Of a stretch of DNA of 27,121 nt, positions 8,638-14,610 are shown piece by piece (position 1 is the stretch's first letter; every line of letters starts with the position of its first letter). The stretch comes from Parasulfuritortus sp037439465 (lineage in GTDB: Bacteria > Pseudomonadota > Gammaproteobacteria > Burkholderiales > Thiobacillaceae): positions 1-27,121 of the forward strand of contig JBBIVX010000026.1 of assembly GCA_037439465.1 (NCBI GenBank). Direction: 5' to 3'. The notes under the pieces were generated by a model. It was not told the origin of the DNA, made no database searches, and worked only from the letters and a program-made list of their open reading frames with translations. The position numbers were made by a program, and so were the translations under genes.

Positions 8638-9330
8638 CAATTCAACGCGCCCCGCACCCTGAAAGAACGCTGCAGCGAGACGCCGCACCAGGCATGCCGC
8701 ACGCCTGGGAGTGCCGTCTATCGCCGGCGGCGGCCTGAGCGCACGCGGCTCTGCCGCACCGTACAGAACCATCTGGCCACCGAGACGGCACAGCGCGATG
8801 ACGGCGCCGGAGGTGGTGTTCCCGGCGTCACTGAGCGGGAATTTCGCCGCCACCTTGAGTGCGGCATTCTCGCCCATGGCTTTGCCCGCGCCCGTTGCGC
8901 TGACTGCGGCCATGACTTCCAGATCGCGTATTCCTGCAAGGGGCGTGGCATCTGTCCGTCCTGCGCCACCCGGCGCATGGTGGAAACCGCCGCGCATCTC
9001 GCCCTGCGCGTCATCCCGCGCCTGCCGGTGCGGCAATGGGTGTTGTCGGTACCCAAGCGGCTGCGTTATCACCGGGAGCACGGCCCAGCCTTCCAGAACA
9101 CCGCGCTGCACTGCTTTCTGGGCGCCATCGAACGGACCTTGCGGCAAGCCAGTCCGAGCGCCAACGCCAAGTCCCGCTTGGGCGGCATCGTTTTCATTCA
9201 CCGATTTGGCGTCTTGCTCAAACCACATCTGCACTTTTACTGCATCGTCATTGAGGGTGTGTTTGACGCCGATGCGAGCGGTGGGATGGTGTTCCACGAG
9301 GCCAGCGGTCTCGACGCAGCCGCCGCCCAG
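8638..9330 (+). pseudogene. IS91-family (Y2/HUH) transposase, N-terminal fragment
   Basis: One frame reads continuously through YRRRRPERTRLCRTVQNHL, then EFRRHLECGILAHGFARARC and a cysteine-rich zinc-finger region (CADCGH, SCKGRG, CPSCATRRM), then LPVRQWVLSVPKRLRY and FIHRFGVLLKPHLHFYCIVI. The zinc finger, the PVRQWVLSxPxxLRY segment and the H-x-H metal motif (PHLHF) identify an IS91-type rolling-circle transposase. Similarity stops near 9330. The downstream region that carries the two catalytic tyrosines is absent, so it cannot be functional. No convincing ATG or GTG start is visible before the homologous part, so the 5' end is also uncertain. The frame stays open to 9690 by chance, through unrelated sequence. 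This scar marks the left edge of the sulfur-gene segment that follows. Confidence 0.75.
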
Positions 9331-9392
9331 AGCACGAGCTTCAGGTGGCGGATTGAAAACTCGACCAGCGAGAACTTCATGTCATTTTTCCA
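9331..9392. mobile_element. Possible insertion-sequence end scrap between the broken transposase and the flavoprotein gene
   Basis: A 60-bp stretch that belongs neither to the IS91 fragment nor to the flavoprotein gene. It contains GGTGGCGGATTGAAAACTCG (9354-9373) followed by ACCAG. From memory this resembles the repeated terminal motif of IS21-family elements, but only one copy is present and no transposase of that type is visible. Treated as a probable remnant only. Confidence 0.25.
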
Positions 9393-9394
9393 CT

Positions 9395-10540
9395 TCAGAA
9401 GCGGCGCCAGAGCCAGTACTTCTCATAGAGCACCTTGCCTAGGTGCCAAAGCGGGTTGGGGAAGCGCAGGCGCACCTGCGGCACGGGCTCGGCGTAGAAG
9501 TTGCCGCTGCCCACGCCCGCCATGTCGCCGCCGGTCTCGACGAAGCAGAAACCGTAGCCGTCGAAGCGCCCCGGCTCGCCCTTGCCCGTCCAGGCATGGG
9601 CGATTTGCTGCGCCACCGCCTCGGCCTGGCCGTGGGCGAACACGCCGGCCTTGGGCAGCGGCTTGCCCATCGCCAGCGGAACAGCCGTGACGTCGCCGAT
9701 GGCCCATACGCCGGGGAACTTCGTCTCCATCGTCCGGCGATCCTTCACGGGAATCCAGCCGGCCTCATTGACGAGCCCCGATTCGCGCACGGCCGCCGGC
9801 GCGCGGTGCGGCGGCACGTAGAGCAGAAGATCGAAGGCGGCGGCCTGGCCGTCGGCGAAATGCAGCGTGCCTTTTTCGACCTTCGCCACCTGGCGCCCCG
9901 GGAAGTAGGCGATGCCCTTGCGTTCCAGCATCGTCCGTATCTGCCCGCCCGCCACGGGGCCGGCCACCGGCATCGGCTGCGGCTCGGCGGCGAAGAACTC
10001 CATCGTCGTCCGGCCGCGCACGCCGCGTTTTTTCAGGAACCCCTCCACGAGCATCGCCGCCTCGTAGGGCGCGGCCGGGCACTTGTAGGCCGGCGTCGCG
10101 GTCAGCACCGCGATGCGCCCGCCCCCGAACGATTCGAGCGCTCGGCGGATGGATTCTGCGCCCTCCAGCGTGTAAATGTTCAGGCCGTTTTCGGCCAGTC
10201 CCGGCACGTACTGCGGCGCGTATTCGGCGCCCAGCGCGATCACCATCGCGTCGGCCGCGATCGTCCTGCCGTCGATCTCGGCCTCGCGTCGCTGCGGGTC
10301 GATGCGAGTGACGCTGCCGTGCACGAGCTCCACGCCGCGCGCCGCCAGCCGGTCCAGCGGCCGCGTGAAGTCCGCAGGCGCACGATCGCCCACCATCATC
10401 CACAGCAGGGAGGGCGGAAAGAAATGCCGGTCGGCGCGATCCACCGCGATGACCCGGTCTTCGGGAGGCAGGAGCTTGCGAAGCGTCTCGGCCGCGACCA
10501 GCCCCCCCAGGCCGGCGCCGAGTACGAGGACGGTGCGCAT
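9395..10540 (-). CDS. SQR/FCSD-like FAD-dependent oxidoreductase
   Basis: A 381-residue two-dinucleotide-binding-domain flavoprotein. It begins with an FAD-binding GAGLGG fold (residues 8-13) and ends the second FAD contact with GVWAIGDVTA near 277-286. Cysteines C154 (KCPAAPYEA) and C332 (GFCFVETGG) occupy the places of the redox-active cysteine pair of sulfide:quinone oxidoreductase and flavocytochrome c sulfide dehydrogenase. The C-terminus, LWHLGKVLYEKYWLWRRF, is aromatic and basic like the membrane-surface anchor of SQRs. There is no signal peptide, so it should act on the cytoplasmic side, probably oxidising sulfide or a persulfide and passing electrons to quinone. The ATG at 10540 is 2 nt after the stop of the DsrE gene, so the two are co-transcribed. 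It lies between two insertion-sequence scars. Exact substrate is not proven. Confidence 0.82.
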   Translation of the reverse strand: MRTVLVLGAGLGGLVAAETLRKLLPPEDRVIAVDRADRHFFPPSLLWMMVGDRAPADFTRPLDRLAARGVELVHGSVTRIDPQRREAEIDGRTIAADAMVIALGAEYAPQYVPGLAENGLNIYTLEGAESIRRALESFGGGRIAVLTATPAYKCPAAPYEAAMLVEGFLKKRGVRGRTTMEFFAAEPQPMPVAGPVAGGQIRTMLERKGIAYFPGRQVAKVEKGTLHFADGQAAAFDLLLYVPPHRAPAAVRESGLVNEAGWIPVKDRRTMETKFPGVWAIGDVTAVPLAMGKPLPKAGVFAHGQAEAVAQQIAHAWTGKGEPGRFDGYGFCFVETGGDMAGVGSGNFYAEPVPQVRLRFPNPLWHLGKVLYEKYWLWRRF

Positions 10541-10542
10541 GG

Positions 10543-10899
10543 TCAGAAGGTCAGCACTTTGTCGCTGTCGACAACCCATTCCGCCAGCTTGGCCATGGTC
10601 GACTTGTTGGCCCCCGCGAAGTAGGGCTTGTTCTTGTGGATGCCGCAGCGCGACATGCAGGTGCCGCAGACCTCTGCCTGCACGCCGTGGGCGATCAGCT
10701 CGCGAAGCATCCCGGAGAGGTCCTGGTCGTAGGCTTCCGGCGGCGCGCATTCGTCGCGGGCCATATCCACCGCGTCGTTCATCAAAAAGATGCGCACTTC
10801 CTGTTTGGCTTCGCGCAGCTTGGTGGCCAAGCGCAGGCCGTTCCATGTAACATCGGTGCCGTCATAAGGGGCGTGGTTGAAGATAAAGAGGATTTTCAT
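10543..10899 (-). CDS. DsrE-family sulfur-relay protein
   Basis: A 118-residue protein of the DsrE/DsrF/YchN fold (MKILFIFNHAPYDG, then EVRIFLMNDAVDMA). Such proteins carry or relay sulfane sulfur on a conserved cysteine. C78 in the segment EVCGTCMSRCG matches that position, and further cysteines at 81, 85 and 51 give an unusually cysteine-rich patch. Start: ATG 10899 is preferred because GGGAG sits about 9 nt upstream; an in-frame extension to 10932 would overlap the promoter area. It is the first gene of a two-gene unit with the SQR-like flavoprotein and is divergent from the ArsR-rhodanese regulator, suggesting that the flavoprotein makes a persulfide that this protein accepts (inference). 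Confidence 0.85.
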   Translation of the reverse strand: MKILFIFNHAPYDGTDVTWNGLRLATKLREAKQEVRIFLMNDAVDMARDECAPPEAYDQDLSGMLRELIAHGVQAEVCGTCMSRCGIHKNKPYFAGANKSTMAKLAEWVVDSDKVLTF

Positions 10900-10961
10900 G
10901 TCGCATGTCTCCCGCCCGTGAATAATTGACAACTGTTTCGTAGATTAGTTGAATAGTTGAA
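10900..10961. promoter_or_regulatory. Divergent promoter/operator region of the DsrE and ArsR-rhodanese genes
   Basis: A 62-bp AT-rich gap in GC-rich surroundings. A TTGACA (10926-10931) lies 17 bp before TTGAAT (10949-10954), a possible plus-strand promoter whose start point would fall at or next to the ATG at 10962. Half-sites CAACT (10930-10934) and AGTTG (10947-10951, again 10955-10959) form an inverted and a direct repeat that could be the operator of the ArsR-type regulator. The assignment is by inspection only. Confidence 0.4.
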
Positions 10962-11636
10962 ATGAGTCAATCGCCCAATTTCAAGATGGAGGTCTTCGGC
11001 CAGCTGGCCCGCATCGCGCATGCGCTCTCGGCGCCCGGCCGGCTCGCGCTTCTTGAGCTCGTAGCCCAGGGCGAGCGCAGCGTGGACGACCTTGCCCGCA
11101 TGACGGGCATGTCCATGGCCAACGCCTCCAAGCATCTGGCGGAACTGCGCCAGGCCGGGCTGGTGCGCGGCCGCAAGGAGGGTTTGCACGTGTTCAACAC
11201 GGTGGCTGGGCCGGACGTGGTGGCCCTGGTTGCGGCCCTGCGCCAGGTGGGCGAGGCGCGCAACGCCGAGGTGAGCCAGCTCATCCGGGCCTTCGTGACC
11301 TCGCGCGACGAGCTGGAGCCGATTCCCGCGGACGAACTGCTCGACCGCGTGAAGCAGGGCCTGGTCACGGTGCTCGACGTGCGCCCGCCCGAGGAATTCG
11401 CTGCCGGCCACCTGCCCGGCGCGATCAACATCCCGCCCGAACATCTCGCCGAGGCCATTGGCCAGGTATGCAACAGGCGGTCGAAGACGCGGGAGATCGT
11501 CGCTTACTGCCGCGGCCCCTACTGCCTGTTCTCGGTGGAGGCGGTCGTGCTGCTCCGCAAGAAAGGCTGCAAGGTGCGCCGGCTGGAGGATGGCTTCCCT
11601 GAGTGGAAGGCGGCGGGGCTGCCGGTGGAAGTCTGA
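10962..11636 (+). CDS. ArsR-family regulator fused to a rhodanese domain
   Basis: A 224-residue fusion. Residues about 5-95 are a winged-helix ArsR domain (ALSAPGRLALLELV, then the recognition helix MSMANASKHLAELRQAGLV). Residues about 120-222 are a rhodanese domain (VLDVRPPEEFAAGHLPGAIN, then the active loop YCRGPYC with C183 and C188, and GFPEWKAAGLPVE). The ArsR part has no cysteine, so unlike SqrR or BigR it cannot sense persulfide through a thiol pair in the DNA-binding domain. The rhodanese loop is the likely sensor (inference). No good Shine-Dalgarno precedes the ATG; the message may be leaderless. It is divergent from the DsrE/SQR-like unit, which it probably represses until sulfane sulfur appears. 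It ends 20 bp before the truncated sensor gene. Confidence 0.9.
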   Translation: MSQSPNFKMEVFGQLARIAHALSAPGRLALLELVAQGERSVDDLARMTGMSMANASKHLAELRQAGLVRGRKEGLHVFNTVAGPDVVALVAALRQVGEARNAEVSQLIRAFVTSRDELEPIPADELLDRVKQGLVTVLDVRPPEEFAAGHLPGAINIPPEHLAEAIGQVCNRRSKTREIVAYCRGPYCLFSVEAVVLLRKKGCKVRRLEDGFPEWKAAGLPVEV

Positions 11637-11656
11637 GGAAGGGATCGCGCGCCGCC

Positions 11657-11840
11657 ATGCGCCGGCTTTTCGCGACCCCGCCCCGGACGTTCGCCACCGT
11701 CAGCCTCGTGCTGATCGTCGCGACGCTGCTCGCGACGAGCTTCACGCAGTCGCGTTTCTTCCGTGAGGCGGTGATCGTGGGCGGCATGGTGCGTGCGCTG
11801 GCGCTCAGCGAGCTGGTCGCGGAGGATATGGAACACTATG
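11657..11840 (+). pseudogene. Membrane sensor (probable histidine kinase), 3'-truncated by an IS3 fragment
   Basis: From ATG 11657 the frame gives a basic N-terminus (MRRLFATPPRTF), a transmembrane segment (VSLVLIVATLLATSF) and the start of an extracytoplasmic region (RFFREAVIVGGMVRALALSE, ending ...AEDMEHY). This is the usual opening of a membrane sensor histidine kinase with a periplasmic sensing domain. After about residue 61 the sequence becomes insertion-sequence DNA, and the frame ends at a TAG at 11873-11875 read from it. HAMP, kinase and ATPase domains are absent. It may once have been co-transcribed with the ArsR-rhodanese gene 20 bp upstream. The kinase assignment rests only on this N-terminal pattern. 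Confidence 0.5.
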
Positions 11841-12043
11841 GGCAGCCATCCTCCAGTTGTTCAGCTATGATTTAGGCAACGACAGCCGCTTGGCCACTTC
11901 CGCAACCGACAAGCCGTTTTTCTGGTAGGTGCGTACGGCCCGCTCCCTGAATTCCGGGCTGTATTCGGTCTTCGGCAATTTCTCCATCTCCACCCTTCGT
12001 TTCTCGTCACATTTTACGAAACGTTGGACGCTTCGAAATTCAG
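11841..12043 (-). mobile_element. IS3-family insertion-sequence left-end fragment
   Basis: A minus-strand IS3-type 5' end: about 55 bp of AT-rich terminus with TTTCGAAGCGTCCAACGTTT, then a truncated OrfA. The outer end probably lies near 12040-12051 at a TGA or TGAC in the IS3-style terminus. Only the left end is present; the rest of OrfA, OrfB and the right end are gone. Its inner edge abuts the truncated sensor gene, and its outer edge overlaps the stop codon of the polyferredoxin gene. No second copy of this end is visible in the window. Confidence 0.55.
11865..11987 (-). pseudogene. IS3-family transposase OrfA, N-terminal fragment with in-frame stop
   Basis: From ATG 11987, preceded by GGGTGGAG, the frame encodes MEKLPKTEYSPEFRERAVRT, then YQKNGLSVAEVAKRLSLPKS and a TAG at codon 41. 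Beyond the stop the same frame continues recognisably (LNNWRMAA) to about 11841. This is the helix-turn-helix N-terminus of IS3-type OrfA proteins, which run to about 90-100 residues. Truncation plus the internal stop make it a dead relic. Confidence 0.65.
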
Positions 12044-13533
12044 CTTACGTCAACTCCGGCCATGGCTTGTTGCCGACAGTCCATGCAGAGTTCCATCAAT
12101 CGCGCACGCTCACCTTGGAACATCGGATGGTCGGCCATCATGGCGCGGCTGCGTGCGATCATGGCCTGGGTGGCGAAGGGTTTGCCGCAGACGGCGCAGG
12201 CAAACATCATGGCTTCGGCGATGACTTTTGGTGTCGAACGCGCCGAGGGTGAGACCAGTAGACGTGGTTTGAGATGCACAGCCTTTTCTGGGCAGACATT
12301 GACACACAAGCCGCATTGCACGCAGGAGGCCTCGGTGAAAGCGAGTTGGTTGGTGGCGCCTGGGTGGGCGAGTGCTCCGGTTGGACAGACTCTGAGGCAG
12401 GCGGCACACAAGGTGCAGCGTTCACGATCGATCTCGACCGCGCCCAGGGGCGAGCCGGCAGGCAGTGGAATTTCGATGGTGTCTGTCTGCCCGAGCAAGG
12501 CTGCCAATGCGGCGTTGAGCAAGGCCAGCTTATTATCTGACTTGAATAGACGAGCCTGGGGGCGCTCAGGCAACAGGGGTATCCCGGTTAATTCCTTTGG
12601 CGTTTCGGCCCGACCAATGGCGGCAGCGAATCCAAGGCCCTGCAACAATGACTGGGCGGTGGCGATCTGATCTGAAAGGGCGGCTTGGGCGGCTTCTGGC
12701 ACATCACCATAGGCGATGGCGATGCGGCGGCTGCCGATTGCCAGTGCGGCCAGCCAGAATTCGAGTCCCAGACTGGCGGGCTTGTCCGTAGACAGCGCTA
12801 ACCAACCGGCCGGGGCCGCGTTTGCAATCTCCGAGCGGACTATCCACACGCCGGTTGAGTGCGTAGGCAAGGCGAGTCGTTCATTCAGTTCTGCCAATCG
12901 TTCGGAAACATCGGGGTGTAACAAGCGCACGGCGCCTGTTGGGCAGACAAGGGTACAGGATCCACAGCCCTGACATAGGTTTGCTTCAATGTGTACGGCC
13001 TCTTTGCCAGGGCTGATCGCGCCCGCCGCGCACACCGACAGACAGGCCGAGCAGCCTGCGATGCCTTGCCTGGAATGGGCGCATAGGCTTTCTTCAAAAC
13101 TGAAATAGCGGGGTTTTTCATAGCCGTCGCGAGTTCGGCGGACGATTTCCAGTATGGCTTGTTTGAAGGCTGTGAAGTCATCGGCTGGCAGTTGGTAATA
13201 GCCCGGCGTCTGTGCCTTTCGGCTGCCGCCGGTGAAGTCGAGCACCCAATCGAAATGGCCATCTTCATGGCACGACAGCGGAGCCAGATCGACCGGACCG
13301 CGGTTGGATTCCATACGTGCAGAAAAAGCTCCCATCCAACCGCTTACTTCCGCCAGACTGCCGGCCAGGGCGCGCTGTCCGGCAGCGATGCGCTCTATGT
13401 CTCCGGGTGCGGTACAGAACAGTGCCGTACGCAGTCCGGCGACGTGCACGGCTTCCTGCCGTTTTTGTAGCAATTCGGCCGGGCCGATCAGCAGAATGCA
13501 GTCGCCTGGGCGATACAACACCGTTTCGCTCAT
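12040..13533 (-). CDS. Cytoplasmic polyferredoxin with four [4Fe-4S] motifs and a zinc-ribbon-like C-terminus
   Basis: A 497-residue protein with no signal peptide. It has two pairs of ferredoxin motifs: C161-x2-C164-x3-C168 (with C151 nearby), C187-C190-C193-C197 (CQGCGSCTLVCPTGA), C373-C376-C379-C383 (CTLCAACLRVCPTGA) and C404-C407-C410-C414 (CVQCGLCVNVCPEKA). A possible zinc site follows: CAVC at 446-449 and CMDC at 483-486. The first 140 residues and the 220-360 linker are not recognised. The ATG overlaps the TorD gene stop by 4 bp (ATGA), so the two are translationally coupled. Being cytoplasmic, it cannot be the periplasmic electron partner of the exported molybdoenzyme; a role in cofactor or cluster loading before Tat export, or in cytoplasmic electron transfer, is a guess. 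The last few residues and TGA lie at the IS3 junction and may not be the original ones. Confidence 0.8.
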   Translation of the reverse strand: MSETVLYRPGDCILLIGPAELLQKRQEAVHVAGLRTALFCTAPGDIERIAAGQRALAGSLAEVSGWMGAFSARMESNRGPVDLAPLSCHEDGHFDWVLDFTGGSRKAQTPGYYQLPADDFTAFKQAILEIVRRTRDGYEKPRYFSFEESLCAHSRQGIAGCSACLSVCAAGAISPGKEAVHIEANLCQGCGSCTLVCPTGAVRLLHPDVSERLAELNERLALPTHSTGVWIVRSEIANAAPAGWLALSTDKPASLGLEFWLAALAIGSRRIAIAYGDVPEAAQAALSDQIATAQSLLQGLGFAAAIGRAETPKELTGIPLLPERPQARLFKSDNKLALLNAALAALLGQTDTIEIPLPAGSPLGAVEIDRERCTLCAACLRVCPTGALAHPGATNQLAFTEASCVQCGLCVNVCPEKAVHLKPRLLVSPSARSTPKVIAEAMMFACAVCGKPFATQAMIARSRAMMADHPMFQGERARLMELCMDCRQQAMAGVDVS

Positions 13534-14180
13534 GCCCGCCCCGTTTGTAACTCGACGAGTTCATGCATGGCCTGCGCCAACGAAACCTCGACCAAACCTG
13601 CCAAGGCATGGAATAGCGGCTCGTGCGCCTGCTCTGCGACGGCCTTGGCCCATTGTGGCGCCCAGGCCGCCAGATGCTGCTCCAGGAAATCGTGTTGCTG
13701 CGCCAGACGATTGATTGCGGCGTCCTCGTCGCCGGCCTGCCAGGCTTCCATTTCACGCAGGGCCAGAAGGGAAATGAATTTGAGCTCGACGGCGAGATGG
13801 TCCTGCGGCCCCGCGGATAGATCGATGTCGGCGAAGCCGGCGGTTTGGTAGGCCCCTATCACCGCAACGGTACTTTCACCCATCAGCCTGCTTTCGCGCC
13901 AAACGGATTCGAACGGCGGTGGCGGTCCAATGCCTTCCTGCATCCCGGAAAAAAGTCGGGTGTATTCAATGCTCAGGATGTCGACTGTGCCTGACGCTGG
14001 CTTGCTCCTGGCCAGGGCCTGCCAGGCCACATCCATGTCATCCGGTTCGGGAGGCGTAGTGCCAGGATCAGGCAGTGAGGCGATACGCTCGGCGTTCGGA
14101 GGGCTCAGGAACCACTCGGCCAACCACCAAAAAAAACGGCTTCGGTCTTCCGCCAAAGCCGCATAGTCGATTTTAGTCAT
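13530..14180 (-). CDS. TorD/DmsD-family molybdoenzyme chaperone
   Basis: A 216-residue, mostly helical protein of the TorD/DmsD/NarJ family, cytoplasmic chaperones that bind the Tat signal of a molybdoenzyme and hold it until cofactor is inserted. Family-like segments are FFWWLAEWFLSPP near the N-terminus, LSIEYTRLFSGMQEGIGPPPPFESVW (read as the conserved EYxRLF...GPxPPxESV core) and DHLAVELKFISLLALRE (the DHLxxELxF motif). ATG 14180 (MTKIDYAAL) is preferred; an in-frame ATG at 14207 adds nine residues. It lies 63 bp after the diheme cytochrome gene, across a strong hairpin, and overlaps the polyferredoxin gene by 4 bp. The obvious client is the RR-signal molybdoenzyme encoded upstream in the same cluster. 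Confidence 0.88.
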   Translation of the reverse strand: MTKIDYAALAEDRSRFFWWLAEWFLSPPNAERIASLPDPGTTPPEPDDMDVAWQALARSKPASGTVDILSIEYTRLFSGMQEGIGPPPPFESVWRESRLMGESTVAVIGAYQTAGFADIDLSAGPQDHLAVELKFISLLALREMEAWQAGDEDAAINRLAQQHDFLEQHLAAWAPQWAKAVAEQAHEPLFHALAGLVEVSLAQAMHELVELQTGRA

Positions 14181-14210
14181 AAGCTGACTTCGTAGTCTGG
14201 ACTCCATCAG

Positions 14211-14238
14211 CTTACCCCACCCTGGAGGGCGGGGTAAG
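14211..14238 (-). other. Strong intercistronic RNA hairpin between the cytochrome and chaperone genes
   Basis: Inverted repeat CTTACCCCACCC (14211-14222) and GGGCGGGGTAAG (14227-14238) around a 4-nt loop. As minus-strand RNA all 12 pairs can form, one being G-U; on the plus strand the same position is an A-C mismatch. This asymmetry fits selection for the minus-strand transcript. There is no U tract, so it is more likely a processing, 3'-end-protecting or attenuating element than a full terminator. Confidence 0.65.
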
Positions 14239-14243
14239 GTTGA

Positions 14244-14609
14244 TCATTGTTTATTGTAAAACACAGTGGCGACGTTACCCTCTGAGTGGCAGCCGATACA
14301 TTTCGCAGGTTCGACAGCCTTTGTCTTCTCGCCATCCACTGTTTTAGGAAACTCATCCTTGCTTAGGTTGAGATAGCTATCGGGATAAGCATCGTGGGTG
14401 TGACAGCCTTTGCATTTCATACCCAGAATTTCGTTATGGATCTTGTGATAACGGCCTTCCTCGGTGAGGGAATATTCCTTGCCCACATTAATAGTACCGG
14501 CACGGATATCCCCGGCGGCCTTGATTAGCAGCTTGGGCGGCTTGTCTTCCGCCATGGTTACGGTGGCGAAGGCGGAAATGGCGGTGGCCAGGAACAGAAC
14601 TTTTTTCAT
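14244..14609 (-). CDS. Small periplasmic diheme cytochrome c
   Basis: A 121-residue preprotein: Sec signal peptide MKKVLFLATAISAFATVTMA, probably cut after A20, then two c-type heme sites, C66-K-G-C69-H70 and C104-I-G-C107-H108. Extra histidines (for example H55, H58, H72) could be sixth ligands, making bis-His low-potential hemes possible (inference). It starts 1 nt after the stop of the ferredoxin subunit gene, with GGGGGAGAA as ribosome binding site. That tight coupling suggests it exchanges electrons with the molybdoenzyme ferredoxin subunit in the periplasm, in place of a membrane quinone-reactive subunit. A strong hairpin follows it. I do not recognise a named family beyond the two CxxCH motifs. 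Confidence 0.85.
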   Translation of the reverse strand: MKKVLFLATAISAFATVTMAEDKPPKLLIKAAGDIRAGTINVGKEYSLTEEGRYHKIHNEILGMKCKGCHTHDAYPDSYLNLSKDEFPKTVDGEKTKAVEPAKCIGCHSEGNVATVFYNKQ

Positions 14610-14610
14610 T

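Noticed and set aside
8977..9690. A 237-codon plus-strand frame read as a full gene.
   Set aside because: Only the part up to about 9330 is IS91-type transposase, and it starts well before 8977. The rest runs by chance through the antisense of the flavoprotein gene.
9443..10624. A 393-codon plus-strand frame opposite the SQR-like flavoprotein.
   Set aside because: Antisense shadow in GC-rich DNA; the minus strand has clear FAD-binding motifs and redox cysteines.
10541..10846. N-terminal extension of the SQR-like flavoprotein frame to 10846.
   Set aside because: The extension runs through the DsrE gene in another frame, has no domain content, and the dinucleotide-binding fold begins exactly at the ATG at 10540.
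11936..12040. A complete IS3 element at the right edge of the sulfur segment.
   Set aside because: Only the left terminus and about 50 codons of OrfA are present, with an in-frame stop; no OrfB or right end is found nearby.
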